DNA of 64,000 nucleotides from an uncultured Rhodospirillales bacterium (GTDB lineage: Bacteria > Pseudomonadota > Alphaproteobacteria > Acetobacterales > Acetobacteraceae), in contig CAIYSR010000152.1 of assembly GCA_903928895.1 (NCBI GenBank), positions 1 through 64,000 of the forward strand. Direction: 5' to 3'. Shown one piece after another: positions 25,052 through 34,163 of this stretch (position 1 is the first letter of the stretch; every line of letters begins with the position of its first letter). Both the position numbers and the translations under genes were made by a program. The notes beneath the pieces were generated by a model that made no database searches, was not told where the DNA came from, and saw only the letters and a list, made by a program, of their open reading frames with translations.

Positions 25052-26521
25052 CTACCGATCGGTCAGCCTGATCTCGATGCGCCGGTTTTTCGCATAGGCC
25101 TCTGCCGTGTCGGCGGGGTCGAGCGGCTGGTTGTCGCCGAAGCCGGTGGCGGCCAGGCGATCGGCCGGCACCCCCTCGGCGACGAGCAGCTTGACCACCG
25201 TGATCGCGCGGCCCGAGGAAAGTTCCCAGTTGGAGGGGAAGCGGGCGTTCTGCATTTTCTGGCGGTCGGCGTGGCCGTCGACGCGCAGGACCCAGTTCAC
25301 GTCGGGCGGGATGTCGCGCGAGACCGCGATCAGGGTGGCTGCCAGGGCCTTGACCTGCTCCCAGCCGGCCACCGAGAGGTCGGCGCTGCCGACCGGGAAG
25401 AGCACCTCGGACTGGAAGACGAAGCGGTCGCCGACGACGGCGATGCCGGGGCGGTTGGCCAGTACCTCGCGCAGGCGGCCGAAGAAGTCGCTGCGGTAGC
25501 GCTGCAACTCCTCCACCTTCTGCGCCAGCGCCGCGTTCAGACGGGAGCCGAGATTGACGATCTGGACATCCTTGTCGCGGCTGGACGTCTCCGCCGCTTC
25601 GAGCGCGGCGGCGACCTGGGCGAGCTGGGTGCGCATTTCGGCGACCTGGCGGTTGAGCAGGGCGATCTGGGCGCGGGCGGTTTCGCCCAGTCGCTGCTCC
25701 TCGGCCAGCAAGGCAGCGGTGGCCGCGCGCTGTTGGGCCTCGCTGTTGGTGCGCGCCGCGGCTTCGCGCACCTGGCGTTCGAGGTCGTCGCGCAGCGCGC
25801 TCAGTGCCTGCACCTGGTCGGCCATGCGGGCGAGGTCGGACAGTTTCGCCTCGATGGTCGCCTTGTCCGCGCGGACGGTGCGGTCGAGCTCGTCGGACTG
25901 CGCCTGCAACGCCTTCAGCCGGGCCTCGCCGGCGGCGAGCGCGCGCTGCATTTCGGCAAGGTCCTTCTCGCGGGCCGCCACCTGCCTTCGGGCTTCGATC
26001 GCCTGGGCGGCGTTCTGTGCCGCATCCTGGCCGGCGGCATCGGTGCGCTTGTCCGCCTCGCCGAGCCGGGCCTGGAGCTGCTCGTTGCGGGCCTGCGCCG
26101 ATTGCAGTTGCAGTTCGCTGTCGGCAAGGCGGGCGGACAGGCGGTCGCGTTCGAGCTTGAGGGCGTCGCGTTCGCCGGCGGTGCGCGCCTGATCGCCGCG
26201 CGCCAAAGTGAGTTGCTGGCCGATCCCCTCGCGGGCCGCGGCGGCCACGGATAGTTCGCGGCCGAGGCGGGCGACCGAGGCCTGCAACTCGGCGGTGCGC
26301 CCTTTTTCGAGCGAGAGCATGTCGGAGAGTTCCGCCATCTGCCGGTTGAGCCGGTCGAGCGCCTTGTCCCGCCCGGTCAGCGCCACCGAGAGGAAGGCCT
26401 GGGCGAGGACGAAGACCAGAAGCACGAAGATGATCACCATCAGCAGCGTCGACAGCGCGTCGACATAGCCGGGCCAGGCGTTCAGCCCCTCGCTGCCCTG
26501 GCCGCGCCGGCGCAGCGCCAC
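25052..26521 (-). CDS. MotB-like protein with long coiled coil and OmpA domain
   Basis: A 489-residue inner-membrane protein. One transmembrane helix at about residues 20-45 follows GYVDALSTLLMVIIF, with Asp21 in the place of the proton-binding Asp of MotB/TolR/ExbD. Residues 50-340 are a long coiled coil rich in Ala, Glu, Arg and Gln. The C-terminal OmpA/MotB domain (FQSEVLFPVGSADLSVAGWE, LRVDGHADRQKMQN, LSSGRAITVVKLLVAEG) binds peptidoglycan. It pairs with the MotA-like gene upstream, with 25 bases between. The coiled coil is far longer than in flagellar MotB, and no flagellar genes are near, so a non-flagellar energised envelope machine is likely. Confidence 0.82.
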   Translation of the reverse strand: MALRRRGQGSEGLNAWPGYVDALSTLLMVIIFVLLVFVLAQAFLSVALTGRDKALDRLNRQMAELSDMLSLEKGRTAELQASVARLGRELSVAAAAREGIGQQLTLARGDQARTAGERDALKLERDRLSARLADSELQLQSAQARNEQLQARLGEADKRTDAAGQDAAQNAAQAIEARRQVAAREKDLAEMQRALAAGEARLKALQAQSDELDRTVRADKATIEAKLSDLARMADQVQALSALRDDLERQVREAAARTNSEAQQRAATAALLAEEQRLGETARAQIALLNRQVAEMRTQLAQVAAALEAAETSSRDKDVQIVNLGSRLNAALAQKVEELQRYRSDFFGRLREVLANRPGIAVVGDRFVFQSEVLFPVGSADLSVAGWEQVKALAATLIAVSRDIPPDVNWVLRVDGHADRQKMQNARFPSNWELSSGRAITVVKLLVAEGVPADRLAATGFGDNQPLDPADTAEAYAKNRRIEIRLTDR

Positions 26522-26546
26522 GCTCAGGGCGCTCCGGCGGGCGGGA

Positions 26547-27701
26547 TCATCGCGGCTGGTCCTCGGCGAGGGCGGCGATGGTGCGGGTCAGGACCTTGAT
26601 TTCGCTCCGCACCTCGGCGGTGGACTGGATGCGGCCCTGCTCGGACTCGGTGAGGATGCGTTGCAGGGTGATCTCAATGTTGCGCAGATGGGCACGGGCG
26701 ACGTCATCGCCGTCGCGCGCTTCGGCGAGGCGGTTCAGCGCCGGGCCCATCGCCTGCTGGGTCTCGGCCAGCCGCAGCATGAGCTGCTGGTTGGCGCGCA
26801 TGGTGTCGGCGAGTTGGCCGAGGCGTTCGGACAATGCGACGATGGCCTGCCCGGTGTCGCGGCGGTCGTCGTCGCCGCGGACGAGGGTGCGTTGCAGCGA
26901 TTCCATGTTCTCGGCGGTCTGTTCGAGCAGGGCCTGGACATAGACCGGGATCGAGCCGCCGCCCTCGGCATCGTTGCCGAGCACGCCGGACGAGAGCCGG
27001 GTTAGGCCGGCCAGCCACTCCTCGAGTTCGTTGAAGAAGCGGTTCTGCGCCTGCCCCGCCGTGAGATCGAGAAACCCCAGGACCAGGGCGCCGGCGAGGC
27101 CGAGCATGGAGCAGGAGAAGGCGGTGGCCATGCCTTTGAGCGGCTGCGCGAGGCCGGATTTGAGTTGTTCGAACAGGGCGTTGATGTCGCCGGAGCCGAC
27201 CGACATGCCGGTGATGACATCGCCGACCGAGCGCACCGTCAGCAGCAGGCCCCAGAACGTGCCGAGCAGGCCGAGGAAAATCAGCAGCCCGGTGGTGTAG
27301 CGGGAGAGCTCGCGGCTTTCGTCGAGGCGGCTGGCGATGGTGTCGAGCAGCGCCCGCGTCGCCGGGGCGGAGAGGGTGAAGCGCTCATGCCCGTCCCTGG
27401 TCTTGCCGGCGCGCGAGGCCAGCATGCTCGCCATCGGCGCGAGCAGCCGCGGCGCCGGCACGCCGGCGATGCGCTGGCGCGCCTGCTGGAAGGTTTCGAG
27501 CCAGGTGACCTCGCGGGTCAGCCGCGTCACCTGGCGGATGTTCCAAGAAATGCCGAGTGCCAGCACCGCCACGATCAGCCCGTTGAGCAGCGGATTGGCG
27601 TTGAAGGCGACGATCAGGGCATCATTGAGCAGAAATGCCAGCGCCCCCACGGCGAGCAGGAAGGCGAGCATGCGGTAGAGATATTGGGTCGGCCGGGTCA
27701 T
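26547..27701 (-). CDS. MotA/ExbB/TolQ-like proton channel subunit
   Basis: A 384-residue protein. Two helices near residues 8-55 (YRMLAFLLAVGALAFLLN, LLNGLIVAVLALGISWNI), then a cytoplasmic loop, then helices at about 142-165 (TGLLIFLGLLGTFWGLLLTV) and 190-215 (MATAFSCSMLGLAGALVLGF) that match the conserved MotA/TolQ pore. A cytoplasmic tail of about 160 residues, coiled-coil prone, follows. Its start overlaps the OmpA-like gene at 27698 by four bases, and the MotB-like gene follows. It is expected to form the stator with that protein. Confidence 0.85.
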   Translation of the reverse strand: MTRPTQYLYRMLAFLLAVGALAFLLNDALIVAFNANPLLNGLIVAVLALGISWNIRQVTRLTREVTWLETFQQARQRIAGVPAPRLLAPMASMLASRAGKTRDGHERFTLSAPATRALLDTIASRLDESRELSRYTTGLLIFLGLLGTFWGLLLTVRSVGDVITGMSVGSGDINALFEQLKSGLAQPLKGMATAFSCSMLGLAGALVLGFLDLTAGQAQNRFFNELEEWLAGLTRLSSGVLGNDAEGGGSIPVYVQALLEQTAENMESLQRTLVRGDDDRRDTGQAIVALSERLGQLADTMRANQQLMLRLAETQQAMGPALNRLAEARDGDDVARAHLRNIEITLQRILTESEQGRIQSTAEVRSEIKVLTRTIAALAEDQPR

Positions 27702-28480
27702 GGCGCGGGCCTCGCCGAAGGCGTGGTGCCGAGGGCGATGTCGGCGCGGTCGGGCACGGCAGTGCCGATCGCCTCGGCGTTGTTTCCGAGCGCACGGACA
27801 TAGATGCGGGTCGAGGCGACGCCTTCGTTGATCAGCAATGCGCGGATCGCCAACCCGCGCGCCAGCGCCAAGCGACGCGGCGCCGACTGGTCATCGCCAC
27901 TGGCGCCGGCCAGCCCGATCACATTGAACGTCGTCGTCTTGCCACCGCCGCGCGCCAGGGTTCGCACCGCATCGGCGGTGGCAGGCGTCATGTCGGAGCG
28001 GCCGACGCCGAACGTGACGCGCAGGCCGCCGGGAAGGGCGCCGCTGGCGCCCGGTGCGTCGGCGCTGATCGCGACGGTTCCGGGCGGGGCGGCGGGGCGC
28101 GTGGCGACCGCGATCGGCGCTGGCAGCACCGGCGGCGGCGGGGGGGCGGGCGGGACATTCGGCAACTCAGTCGGCGTATCGCCCGCGCTTGCAACGGGCG
28201 TTGCGGCGATGGGACGCACTGCGGTGATCGAGGCGGCTGGCGGTGGCGCCTGCGGCACATCGGGCATGGCGGGTGCGTTCGCCGGTGGCGCGGGCTTGAC
28301 CGGCGCCGGCCGCGCTGTTGTCGCGCGTGGCGCGGAAGCCGCAGCGGGCGCGGCCGGGCGCGGCGCCGGCTTGGCCGGATCGAGCGCGGCTGGATTGACC
28401 GTCACCTGCGCGTCGGCCGGCGCGGCGAGGGGCAGGCCGGACAGCCCCAGCAGGGACAGCGTGAGGGAGGTTTTTTTCAT
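27698..28480 (-). CDS. Periplasmic OmpA-like protein with Pro/Ala-rich linker
   Basis: A 260-residue protein. Residues 1-24 are a signal peptide (MKKTSLTLSLLGLSGLPLAA, cleaved near ADA). Residues 25-150 are Pro/Ala-rich and probably extended. Residues 155-250 resemble an OmpA-like domain: VTFGVGRSDMTPATADAVRT and RRLALARGLAIRALLINEGV ASTRIYVRALGNN. The peptidoglycan-binding Asp/Arg pair is not clearly preserved. It is first in a three-gene unit with the MotA-like and MotB-like genes. Confidence 0.75.
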   Translation of the reverse strand: MKKTSLTLSLLGLSGLPLAAPADAQVTVNPAALDPAKPAPRPAAPAAASAPRATTARPAPVKPAPPANAPAMPDVPQAPPPAASITAVRPIAATPVASAGDTPTELPNVPPAPPPPPVLPAPIAVATRPAAPPGTVAISADAPGASGALPGGLRVTFGVGRSDMTPATADAVRTLARGGGKTTTFNVIGLAGASGDDQSAPRRLALARGLAIRALLINEGVASTRIYVRALGNNAEAIGTAVPDRADIALGTTPSARPAP

Positions 28481-28522
28481 GCGCCCTCCACCCTAGCCGA
28501 GCGCGGCCCGGGGCTCAATGAA

Positions 28523-28541
28523 CCCCGGATTAATTCCGGGG
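28523..28541 (-). terminator. Hairpin downstream of the inositol monophosphatase gene
   Basis: Stem ccccgga / tccgggg with a five-base ttaat loop, 55 bases beyond the stop of the minus-strand gene at 28597 and before the start of the OmpA-like gene at 28480. There is no long T run, so it is a weak terminator candidate or an mRNA-stabilising hairpin. Confidence 0.4.
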
Positions 28542-28596
28542 CAATCGCCCGACGGCGGATTGGCTTTGTGGAGGGGCGGGGGCAGATCCTGCGCCG

Positions 28597-29427
28597 TCAG
28601 CGCGTCGCCGCCGCCACGCCGTCGGCCACCACTTCGAGCAGATGCGGGTGGAGGTGCGGGTTGGCGGCGATGACGTCGCCGGTTTCCTGTGGGTCGCCGC
28701 CGGCGACATCGGCAATGAAGCCGCCGGCCTCGCGCACCATCAGCAGCCCGGCGGCGACGTCCCACGGCTTGACGCCGAGTTCCCAGTAGCCGTCGAACCG
28801 CCCGGCCGCGACCCAGGCGAGATCGAGGGCGGCGGCGCCGAAACGGCGGATGCCGGCGACCTGCGGCATCAGGGTGGCAAGCGTGCGGGCGAAGGCGAGG
28901 CGGTTGCGTGGCGTGACGGCGGCGAAGGGAATGCCGGTGGCGAACACCGCCTCCTTCAGGTCGCGCCGGCCGGAGACGCGCAGGCGGCGCTCGTTGAGGA
29001 AGGCGCCGATGCCCTTCTCGGACCAGAACATCTCGTCGTTGGTCGGCGAATAGATCATGCCGGCCATCATCTCGCTGGTGCCGTCGTCCTTGCGGCGTTC
29101 CAGGCCGATGGAGATCGCCCAGTGCGGGATGCCGTGGAGGAAGTTGGTGGTGCCGTCGAGCGGGTCCACCACCCAGCGCCAGGTCCAGTTCTCCGCGCCC
29201 GAGGCGCCGCTCTCCTCCATCAGGAAGGCGTAGCCGGGCCGCGCCTTGGCGAGGTCGTCGCGCAGGCTCTGTTCGGCGCGCAGATCGGCCTGGCTGACGA
29301 AGTCGCCGGGGCCTTTCACCGAGACCTGAAGCTGTTCGACCTCGGCGAAGTCGCGCAGCAGGCGCTTGGCCGCGCGCTGGGCCGCGTTCTGCATCACCGT
29401 CATATGGGCGGAGAGACGAAGGGCCAT
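28597..29427 (-). CDS. Inositol monophosphatase family protein
   Basis: A 276-residue protein of the lithium-sensitive phosphatase family. The metal-binding motifs are visible: EESGASGAENWTWRW, VVDPLDGTTNFLHGIPHWAI near residue 85 and ELGVKPWDVAAGLLMVREAG near residue 215, with the second Asp in KPWDVAAG. It hydrolyses inositol-1-phosphate or related sugar phosphates; SuhB-type roles in rRNA transcription are also known in E. coli. The start at 29427 is four bases after the efp stop, so it is cotranscribed with efp and epmB. Confidence 0.9.
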   Translation of the reverse strand: MALRLSAHMTVMQNAAQRAAKRLLRDFAEVEQLQVSVKGPGDFVSQADLRAEQSLRDDLAKARPGYAFLMEESGASGAENWTWRWVVDPLDGTTNFLHGIPHWAISIGLERRKDDGTSEMMAGMIYSPTNDEMFWSEKGIGAFLNERRLRVSGRRDLKEAVFATGIPFAAVTPRNRLAFARTLATLMPQVAGIRRFGAAALDLAWVAAGRFDGYWELGVKPWDVAAGLLMVREAGGFIADVAGGDPQETGDVIAANPHLHPHLLEVVADGVAAATR

Positions 29428-29431
29428 CGTG

Positions 29432-29998
29432 CTAGCCTTTGTAACGCTCCATGTAGCTGGCGTCCTCGATCTTGACGACGATCTTCTCGCCGGCCTCGAC
29501 GAAGGGCGGCACCATGGTCTTGACGCCGTTGGACAGGAGGGCAGGCTTGTACGAGCTGGTCGCGGTCTGGCCCTTGACCACCGGATCGGCCTCGACGACT
29601 TCGAGCACGGCCGAGACCGGCAAATGGATGGCAACCACATCGCCTTCGACCAGATCGGCCTCGACGGTCATGTTGTCCTGCAGGAAGGGCGCCTGCTCGC
29701 CGAGGATGCCGACCGGGACCATTGTCTGCTCGAAGGTCTCGGGATCCATCAGCACCAGGTTTTCGCCGTCGGTGTAGGAGTAGGTGAACTCGCGGTTGTC
29801 CGTCATCAGCCGCTCGACGGTGTCGGCGGTGCGCCAGCGCTCGTTGGTCTTGTTGCCGGTCTTGAGGTCGCGCATTTCGACCTGGATGAACGCGCCGCCC
29901 TTGCCGGGAGTGATGATCTGCTGCTTCAGCACCGTCCAGCGACGGCCTTCATGTTCGATCACCTGGCCGGCACGGATGAGGTTGGCCTGCTGCTTCAT
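29432..29998 (-). CDS. efp: Elongation factor P
   Basis: A 188-residue protein of standard length with three beta-barrel domains. Lys33 lies at the loop tip in TPGKGGAF, the residue that EpmA beta-lysylates in E. coli-type EF-P. The end YMERYKG and the motif FVEAGEKIVVKIEDASY are typical. EF-P enters the ribosomal E site and relieves stalling at polyproline; this genome encodes very proline-rich proteins such as TolA here. epmB lies 63 bases upstream in the same direction and epmA is divergent beyond it. Confidence 0.95.
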   Translation of the reverse strand: MKQQANLIRAGQVIEHEGRRWTVLKQQIITPGKGGAFIQVEMRDLKTGNKTNERWRTADTVERLMTDNREFTYSYTDGENLVLMDPETFEQTMVPVGILGEQAPFLQDNMTVEADLVEGDVVAIHLPVSAVLEVVEADPVVKGQTATSSYKPALLSNGVKTMVPPFVEAGEKIVVKIEDASYMERYKG

Positions 29999-30061
29999 CG
30001 GGAACTCTCGGACTATTTCAAGGAACGGGGCGATTGGCGAAGTCGGGACTGGGCGCGGCTT

Positions 30062-31108
30062 CTAGACGGAACCGCCGGGCGCGGCAAGGCGGTGGCGCGC
30101 ATTCCAGGGGTCGCGCACGGTGCCGTCGCCTTCGAGATAGGCCGGACCGATCGGCACCTTGCCGTGCCCGCCTGGAATGTCGAGCACATAGGTCGGCCAG
30201 GCGAGGCCGCTGACGCGCCCGCGCAGCGCCTTCAGCAGGCGTTGGCCCTCCGCGATGGGAACGTGGAAGCGCGCGGTGCCGGGGGCGGGGTCGAGCTGGT
30301 GCAGGTAATAGGGCTTCACGCGCGCGGCGAGCATGGCGCGGAAAAGGGCCTCAAGCGCGTCGGCGTTGTCGTTGATGCCGCGCAGCAGCACGGACTGGCC
30401 GAGCAGCGGCACCCCGGCGGCCTGGATGCGGCGCAACGCGGCACGACCGGCCGGGGTGAACTCGCTTGCGTGGTTGGCATGCTGGACCAGCCACAGCGGG
30501 GTCTCTATGGCCAAGGTCGCGAGCAACTCGTCGGTGATGCGGACGGGATCGACCAGTGGCACGCGCGAATGGATGCGGATGATCTCGACATGGGGCATCG
30601 CATCGAGGGCGCGCAGGATGGTGCCGAGGCGCCGCGGCGAGAGCATGAGCGGATCGCCGCCGGTGAGGATGACTTCACGGATGGCGGGGCGGGCCCGCAG
30701 CCAGTCGAGCGCCACCGCCAGTTCGGCCGCGCCGAGCACGCCGCCATCGGGGCCGACATGTTCGCGGCGAAAGCAGAAGCGGCAATAGACCGGGCAGACC
30801 AGCAGCGGCTTGAGCAGCGCGCGATCGGGGTAGCGATGGACGATGCCGGCAACCGGGGAGAGTGCGTCGTCGCCGATCGGGTCGGCCTGCTCATGGGCGG
30901 CGGTGTCCAGTTCCGCCGCGTCGGGGACGAATTGCAGGGCGATGGGGTCGCCGGGGCCTTCGATCAGGGCGTGCATGGCGGGCGTGATGGCGATCGCGTA
31001 GCGCGCCTCGACGGCGGCGAGCGCCGGCGCGGCGGCGGCCGGGACCAGACCGGCGGCAATGAGGCCGGTGGTGTCGCGCACAGTTCGATTGGGGGTGCCA
31101 TCCTGCAT
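30062..31108 (-). CDS. epmB: EF-P modification radical SAM lysine aminomutase EpmB
   Basis: A 348-residue protein of the lysine 2,3-aminomutase family. Radical SAM cysteines are Cys105, Cys109 and Cys112 in CPVYCRFCFRR; EVILTGGDPLMLSPRRLGTI binds SAM; YYLHQLDPAPGTARF holds PLP-domain residues. The short form without a C-terminal extension, next to efp and epmA, points to EpmB, which makes beta-lysine for EF-P, rather than clostridial KamA. Start at the ATG at 31108, 27 bases from the divergent epmA start. Confidence 0.92.
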   Translation of the reverse strand: MQDGTPNRTVRDTTGLIAAGLVPAAAAPALAAVEARYAIAITPAMHALIEGPGDPIALQFVPDAAELDTAAHEQADPIGDDALSPVAGIVHRYPDRALLKPLLVCPVYCRFCFRREHVGPDGGVLGAAELAVALDWLRARPAIREVILTGGDPLMLSPRRLGTILRALDAMPHVEIIRIHSRVPLVDPVRITDELLATLAIETPLWLVQHANHASEFTPAGRAALRRIQAAGVPLLGQSVLLRGINDNADALEALFRAMLAARVKPYYLHQLDPAPGTARFHVPIAEGQRLLKALRGRVSGLAWPTYVLDIPGGHGKVPIGPAYLEGDGTVRDPWNARHRLAAPGGSV

Positions 31109-31135
31109 CGGCGGGCGTGTAGTCTGCCCGCCATC

Positions 31136-32137
31136 ATGTCGCAACCGCCCTGGACTCCGGACAGCCTTGCCGCCCGCCTGCCGTTCCTGCGCCGCCGCGG
31201 GCGGCTGACGAGCGCGGTGCGGGCGTTTTTCGTGGCGCGCGGCTACACCGAGGTCGAAACCCCGTACGCCGTGGCGGTGCCGGGCGAGGAGGTCCATCTC
31301 GGCACCTTTCGCACCGAACGTGTCTCGCCGCACGGGGAGCGACAGGCGCTGTTTCTCCATACCAGTCCGGAATTCGCGATGAAGCGGCTGCTGGTGGCCG
31401 GCGCCGGGCCGATTTTCCAGTTCGCCCGGGTGTGGCGCAACGGCGAGGGCAGCGATCTGCATGCGCCCGAGTTCACCATGCTGGAATGGTACCGGCCCGG
31501 GGCGGACATGGCCTCGCTGATCGCCGAGACCCAGGCCCTGCTGCGCGCGGTGCTGCCGCCGGTGGTGACCTGCCGGGGCATCACCACGGACCTCGCCGAG
31601 GCGGAATGCCTGACCATGGCGGAGGCCTTCCGCCGCGATGTCGGCGCCGATCTGCTCGGCACCGCGGATGATGCGCCGGCGCTGGCGGCGCAGGCCGGAG
31701 TACGGCTGCGTGACGGCGAGGACTGGGAGGACCTGTTCTTCCGCCTCCTGCTGGATCGGGTGGAGCCGCGGATCGGGCAGGCGCGACCGACCTTCCTGAC
31801 CCATTGGCCGGCGGCCCAGGCGGCGCTGGCGCGGCGCGATCCGGCCGATCCGCGGGTGGCCGAGCGGTTCGAGCTGTTTGTCTGCGGGATGGAGCTTGCC
31901 AATGCCTTCGTCGAACTCACCGATGCGGCCGAGCAGCGCGCGCGCTTCGAAGTCGATCGGGCGCGGCGGGCGGCGCTGTACGGAGAGGCGGGCTGGCCGC
32001 TGGACGAGGATTTCCTGGCCGCCCTAGCGCATGGCATGCCGCCGGCGGCCGGCATCGCGCTCGGCTTCGACCGGCTGGCGATGATCGCGTCGGGCGCACA
32101 GCGAATTGATCAGGTGCTGTGGCTGCCCACCGGCTGA
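31136..32137 (+). CDS. epmA: EF-P beta-lysine ligase EpmA (PoxA/GenX)
   Basis: A 333-residue class II lysyl-tRNA synthetase-like protein lacking the anticodon-binding domain. Class II motifs: motif 2 FARVWRNGEGSDLHAPEFTM LEWYR and motif 3 GIALGFDRLAMI at the C-terminus, with HTSPEFAMKRLL between. It attaches beta-lysine to Lys33 of EF-P. Divergent from epmB; the two promoters must share a 27-base gap and adjoining sequence. Confidence 0.93.
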   Translation: MSQPPWTPDSLAARLPFLRRRGRLTSAVRAFFVARGYTEVETPYAVAVPGEEVHLGTFRTERVSPHGERQALFLHTSPEFAMKRLLVAGAGPIFQFARVWRNGEGSDLHAPEFTMLEWYRPGADMASLIAETQALLRAVLPPVVTCRGITTDLAEAECLTMAEAFRRDVGADLLGTADDAPALAAQAGVRLRDGEDWEDLFFRLLLDRVEPRIGQARPTFLTHWPAAQAALARRDPADPRVAERFELFVCGMELANAFVELTDAAEQRARFEVDRARRAALYGEAGWPLDEDFLAALAHGMPPAAGIALGFDRLAMIASGAQRIDQVLWLPTG

Positions 32138-32169
32138 GAACGACTATATTCGTGCCAGGGAGACCCGCC

Positions 32170-32529
32170 ATGCGTGCCGCGACCGCTCTGCTGCTGACCC
32201 TGCTGCTCACCGCCTGCGCCAGTGACGTGCTGCAACAGCGCGAAGCGGAGGCTGCCCAGTTCATCGGCCAGTCCGAGGAGGAGCTGGTGCGCCTGGCCGG
32301 CGTGCCCACGCGCGCCACCGATGTCGGCGCGCGCCGCTTCCTCGCCTACGAGGATCGCCAAACCCGGTATCTGCGCCCGATCCCCTCGTTCACGCGCAGG
32401 TGGTCGCGGTTCGGCACGAGCATCGAGGTGCGGCCGGAGGAGATGGTGATCGAGGTCTGCGAGACGACGTTCGAATTGGCGGCCGGCAAGGTGGTGGCCT
32501 ACCGGCTGCACGGCAACGGCTGCGGTTGA
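32170..32529 (+). CDS. Small lipoprotein, BamE-like pattern
   Basis: A 119-residue protein with a lipobox: MRAATALLLTLLLTACASDV, cleaved before Cys16. The mature part has QFIGQSEEELVRLAGVPTRA and ends AGKVVAYRLHGNGCG, reminiscent of the SmpA/BamE-type fold in small outer-membrane lipoproteins. Two further cysteines (CETTF and NGCG) could pair. It starts 32 bases after epmA and may be cotranscribed. The role is not known. Confidence 0.7.
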   Translation: MRAATALLLTLLLTACASDVLQQREAEAAQFIGQSEEELVRLAGVPTRATDVGARRFLAYEDRQTRYLRPIPSFTRRWSRFGTSIEVRPEEMVIEVCETTFELAAGKVVAYRLHGNGCG

Positions 32530-32532
32530 AAC

Positions 32533-33207
32533 TCAGGCGGCGTCGATCGCCGCGTTCATCGCCCTGATGCCGGCGGCGGGACCGTCGGGATGATGCCACA
32601 CTGCGCCCACCACCGCGAGGAAATCGGCGCCGGCCTGCACCAGCGGCGCGCAGTTCGCCGCGGTGATTCCACCGATGGCGACCACTGGGATTTCCATCAC
32701 TTCCGCCCACCAGCGCAGGGTCTCGATATCGGCCTGCGCCGTCGCGTCCTTGGTGGTGGTTGGGAAAAAGGCGCCGAATGCCACGTAATCCGCCCCGGCC
32801 TCGGCGGCTTCGATGGCAAGATGGCGGCTGTTGTGGCAGGTCACGCCCATGGTGAGATCGCCGAGGATTTTCCGCGCCACCAGCGCCGGCGTGTCGCTCT
32901 GCCCGACATGGGCGCCATCGCAGCCATGGGCGACCGCGAGATCGGGCCGATCGTTCATCAGGAAGGACACACCGCGGGACTGGACCACCGGGCGCAGGGC
33001 GTCGATGGCGCGCTTGAGAGCTTCGTCATCGACATCCTTGAGCCGCAGCTGCACGGCTGCGACATCCCCGGCATCGAGTGCCGCTGCCATTGTGTCGGCG
33101 AAGGTCGCGATCTCGAGCGCGGGAGGGCTGATCAGGTAGACCCGACACCGCTCCCGCTCCGGGATCGCCTTGGGCTCAGGCCGCTTGGGCTTGGCCTTTT
33201 TGCTCAC
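32533..33207 (-). CDS. thiE: Thiamine-phosphate synthase ThiE
   Basis: A 224-residue TIM-barrel protein. It joins HMP pyrophosphate and the thiazole phosphate in thiamine synthesis. Motifs: [32 protein letters not shown] and [23 protein letters not shown]. The N-terminus carries a basic extension ([12 protein letters not shown]). Its start overlaps the aldolase stop by four bases. There is no TPP riboswitch at its own start because of that overlap; thiD lies elsewhere at 52999. Confidence 0.92.
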   Translation of the reverse strand: MSKKAKPKRPEPKAIPERERCRVYLISPPALEIATFADTMAAALDAGDVAAVQLRLKDVDDEALKRAIDALRPVVQSRGVSFLMNDRPDLAVAHGCDGAHVGQSDTPALVARKILGDLTMGVTCHNSRHLAIEAAEAGADYVAFGAFFPTTTKDATAQADIETLRWWAEVMEIPVVAIGGITAANCAPLVQAGADFLAVVGAVWHHPDGPAAGIRAMNAAIDAA

Positions 33208-34124
33208 GCCTTGCCCTGATAGATCTCGATGATCTTGGCGAGCATTGCCAGTGCCTCGGCCTTGGGGCGCTGGAAGGTGTTGCGCCCGATGATCGAACCA
33301 TTGGCGCCGCCATCGCGCAGGCCGCGGATTTCCTCATACAGCCCGTCGAGCCCCTTGGCCTCGCCGCCCGAGAACACCACGATGCGCTTGCCGGCAAAGG
33401 CGGTCTGCACGACATGCTCGACGCGCTTGGCCATGGTCGAGATGTCGATCTTCTGGGCCTCGTAGACCTTCTTCGCGGCATCGAGCGACAAATGCGCGGT
33501 CGGCGGCTTCACCTTGATGATGTGGGCGCCCATGAGAGCGGCCATGTGCGCGGCATAGGCGCAGATGTCGACCGCGGTTTCGCCGGCCTTGTCGATGCCG
33601 GGGCCGCGCGGGTAGGACCAGCAGACCACGGCGAGGCCGGCCTGCTTGGCCTCCTCGGCGAGCTCGCGCAGCTCTTCCATCTGGTCGAAGGCGTATTCGC
33701 TGCCGGGATAGATGGTGAAGCCGATGGCCGCACAGCCCAGGCGCAACGCATCGTTGACGCTCGCGGTCACCGCCTGGTCCTTGGTGGTCGCCAGGCTGTT
33801 GGACGAGTTCATCTTGAGGATGGTCGGGATCGCGCCGGCGTAGCTGTCGGCACCGGCCTCGATCATGCCGAGCGGCGCGGCATAGGCGGACAGTCCGGCC
33901 TCGATGGCGAGCTGGAAGTGGTAATGCGGGTCATAGGCGGCGGGATTGGGCGCGAAGCTGCGCGCGGGGCCGTGCTCGAAGCCCTGGTCGACCGGCAGGA
34001 TGACGAGCTTGCCGGTGCCGCCGAGCTTGCCCTCCATCAGGATGCGGGCGAGGTTGCCCTTGGTGCCCGGATTGTCGCTCTCGTAGTGATCGAGAATCTT
34101 TTTGACACGTTGGGTGATGCGCAT
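33204..34124 (-). CDS. Class I fructose-bisphosphate aldolase (DhnA/FbaB type)
   Basis: A 306-residue DhnA-family aldolase. Landmarks are [20 protein letters not shown], the Schiff-base lysine region [20 protein letters not shown], and [20 protein letters not shown] and [17 protein letters not shown] at the phosphate-binding end. It catalyses reversible cleavage of fructose-1,6-bisphosphate to triose phosphates. It is cotranscribed with thiE downstream through a four-base overlap. Confidence 0.92.
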   Translation of the reverse strand: MRITQRVKKILDHYESDNPGTKGNLARILMEGKLGGTGKLVILPVDQGFEHGPARSFAPNPAAYDPHYHFQLAIEAGLSAYAAPLGMIEAGADSYAGAIPTILKMNSSNSLATTKDQAVTASVNDALRLGCAAIGFTIYPGSEYAFDQMEELRELAEEAKQAGLAVVCWSYPRGPGIDKAGETAVDICAYAAHMAALMGAHIIKVKPPTAHLSLDAAKKVYEAQKIDISTMAKRVEHVVQTAFAGKRIVVFSGGEAKGLDGLYEEIRGLRDGGANGSIIGRNTFQRPKAEALAMLAKIIEIYQGKA

Positions 34125-34163
34125 GGCTGTCCTCTTTCTCCGGGAAATGCGGTTGACCGGGTG

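Noticed and set aside
25052-28480. Zorya-like antiphage system
   Set aside because: The MotA/MotB-like pair resembles ZorA/ZorB in outline, but no ZorC, ZorD or ZorE-type gene is adjacent and the third gene is a secreted OmpA-like protein.
33200-34140. TPP riboswitch for thiE
   Set aside because: thiE overlaps the aldolase gene by four bases, so there is no leader, and I see no TPP-type core upstream of the aldolase or thiD.
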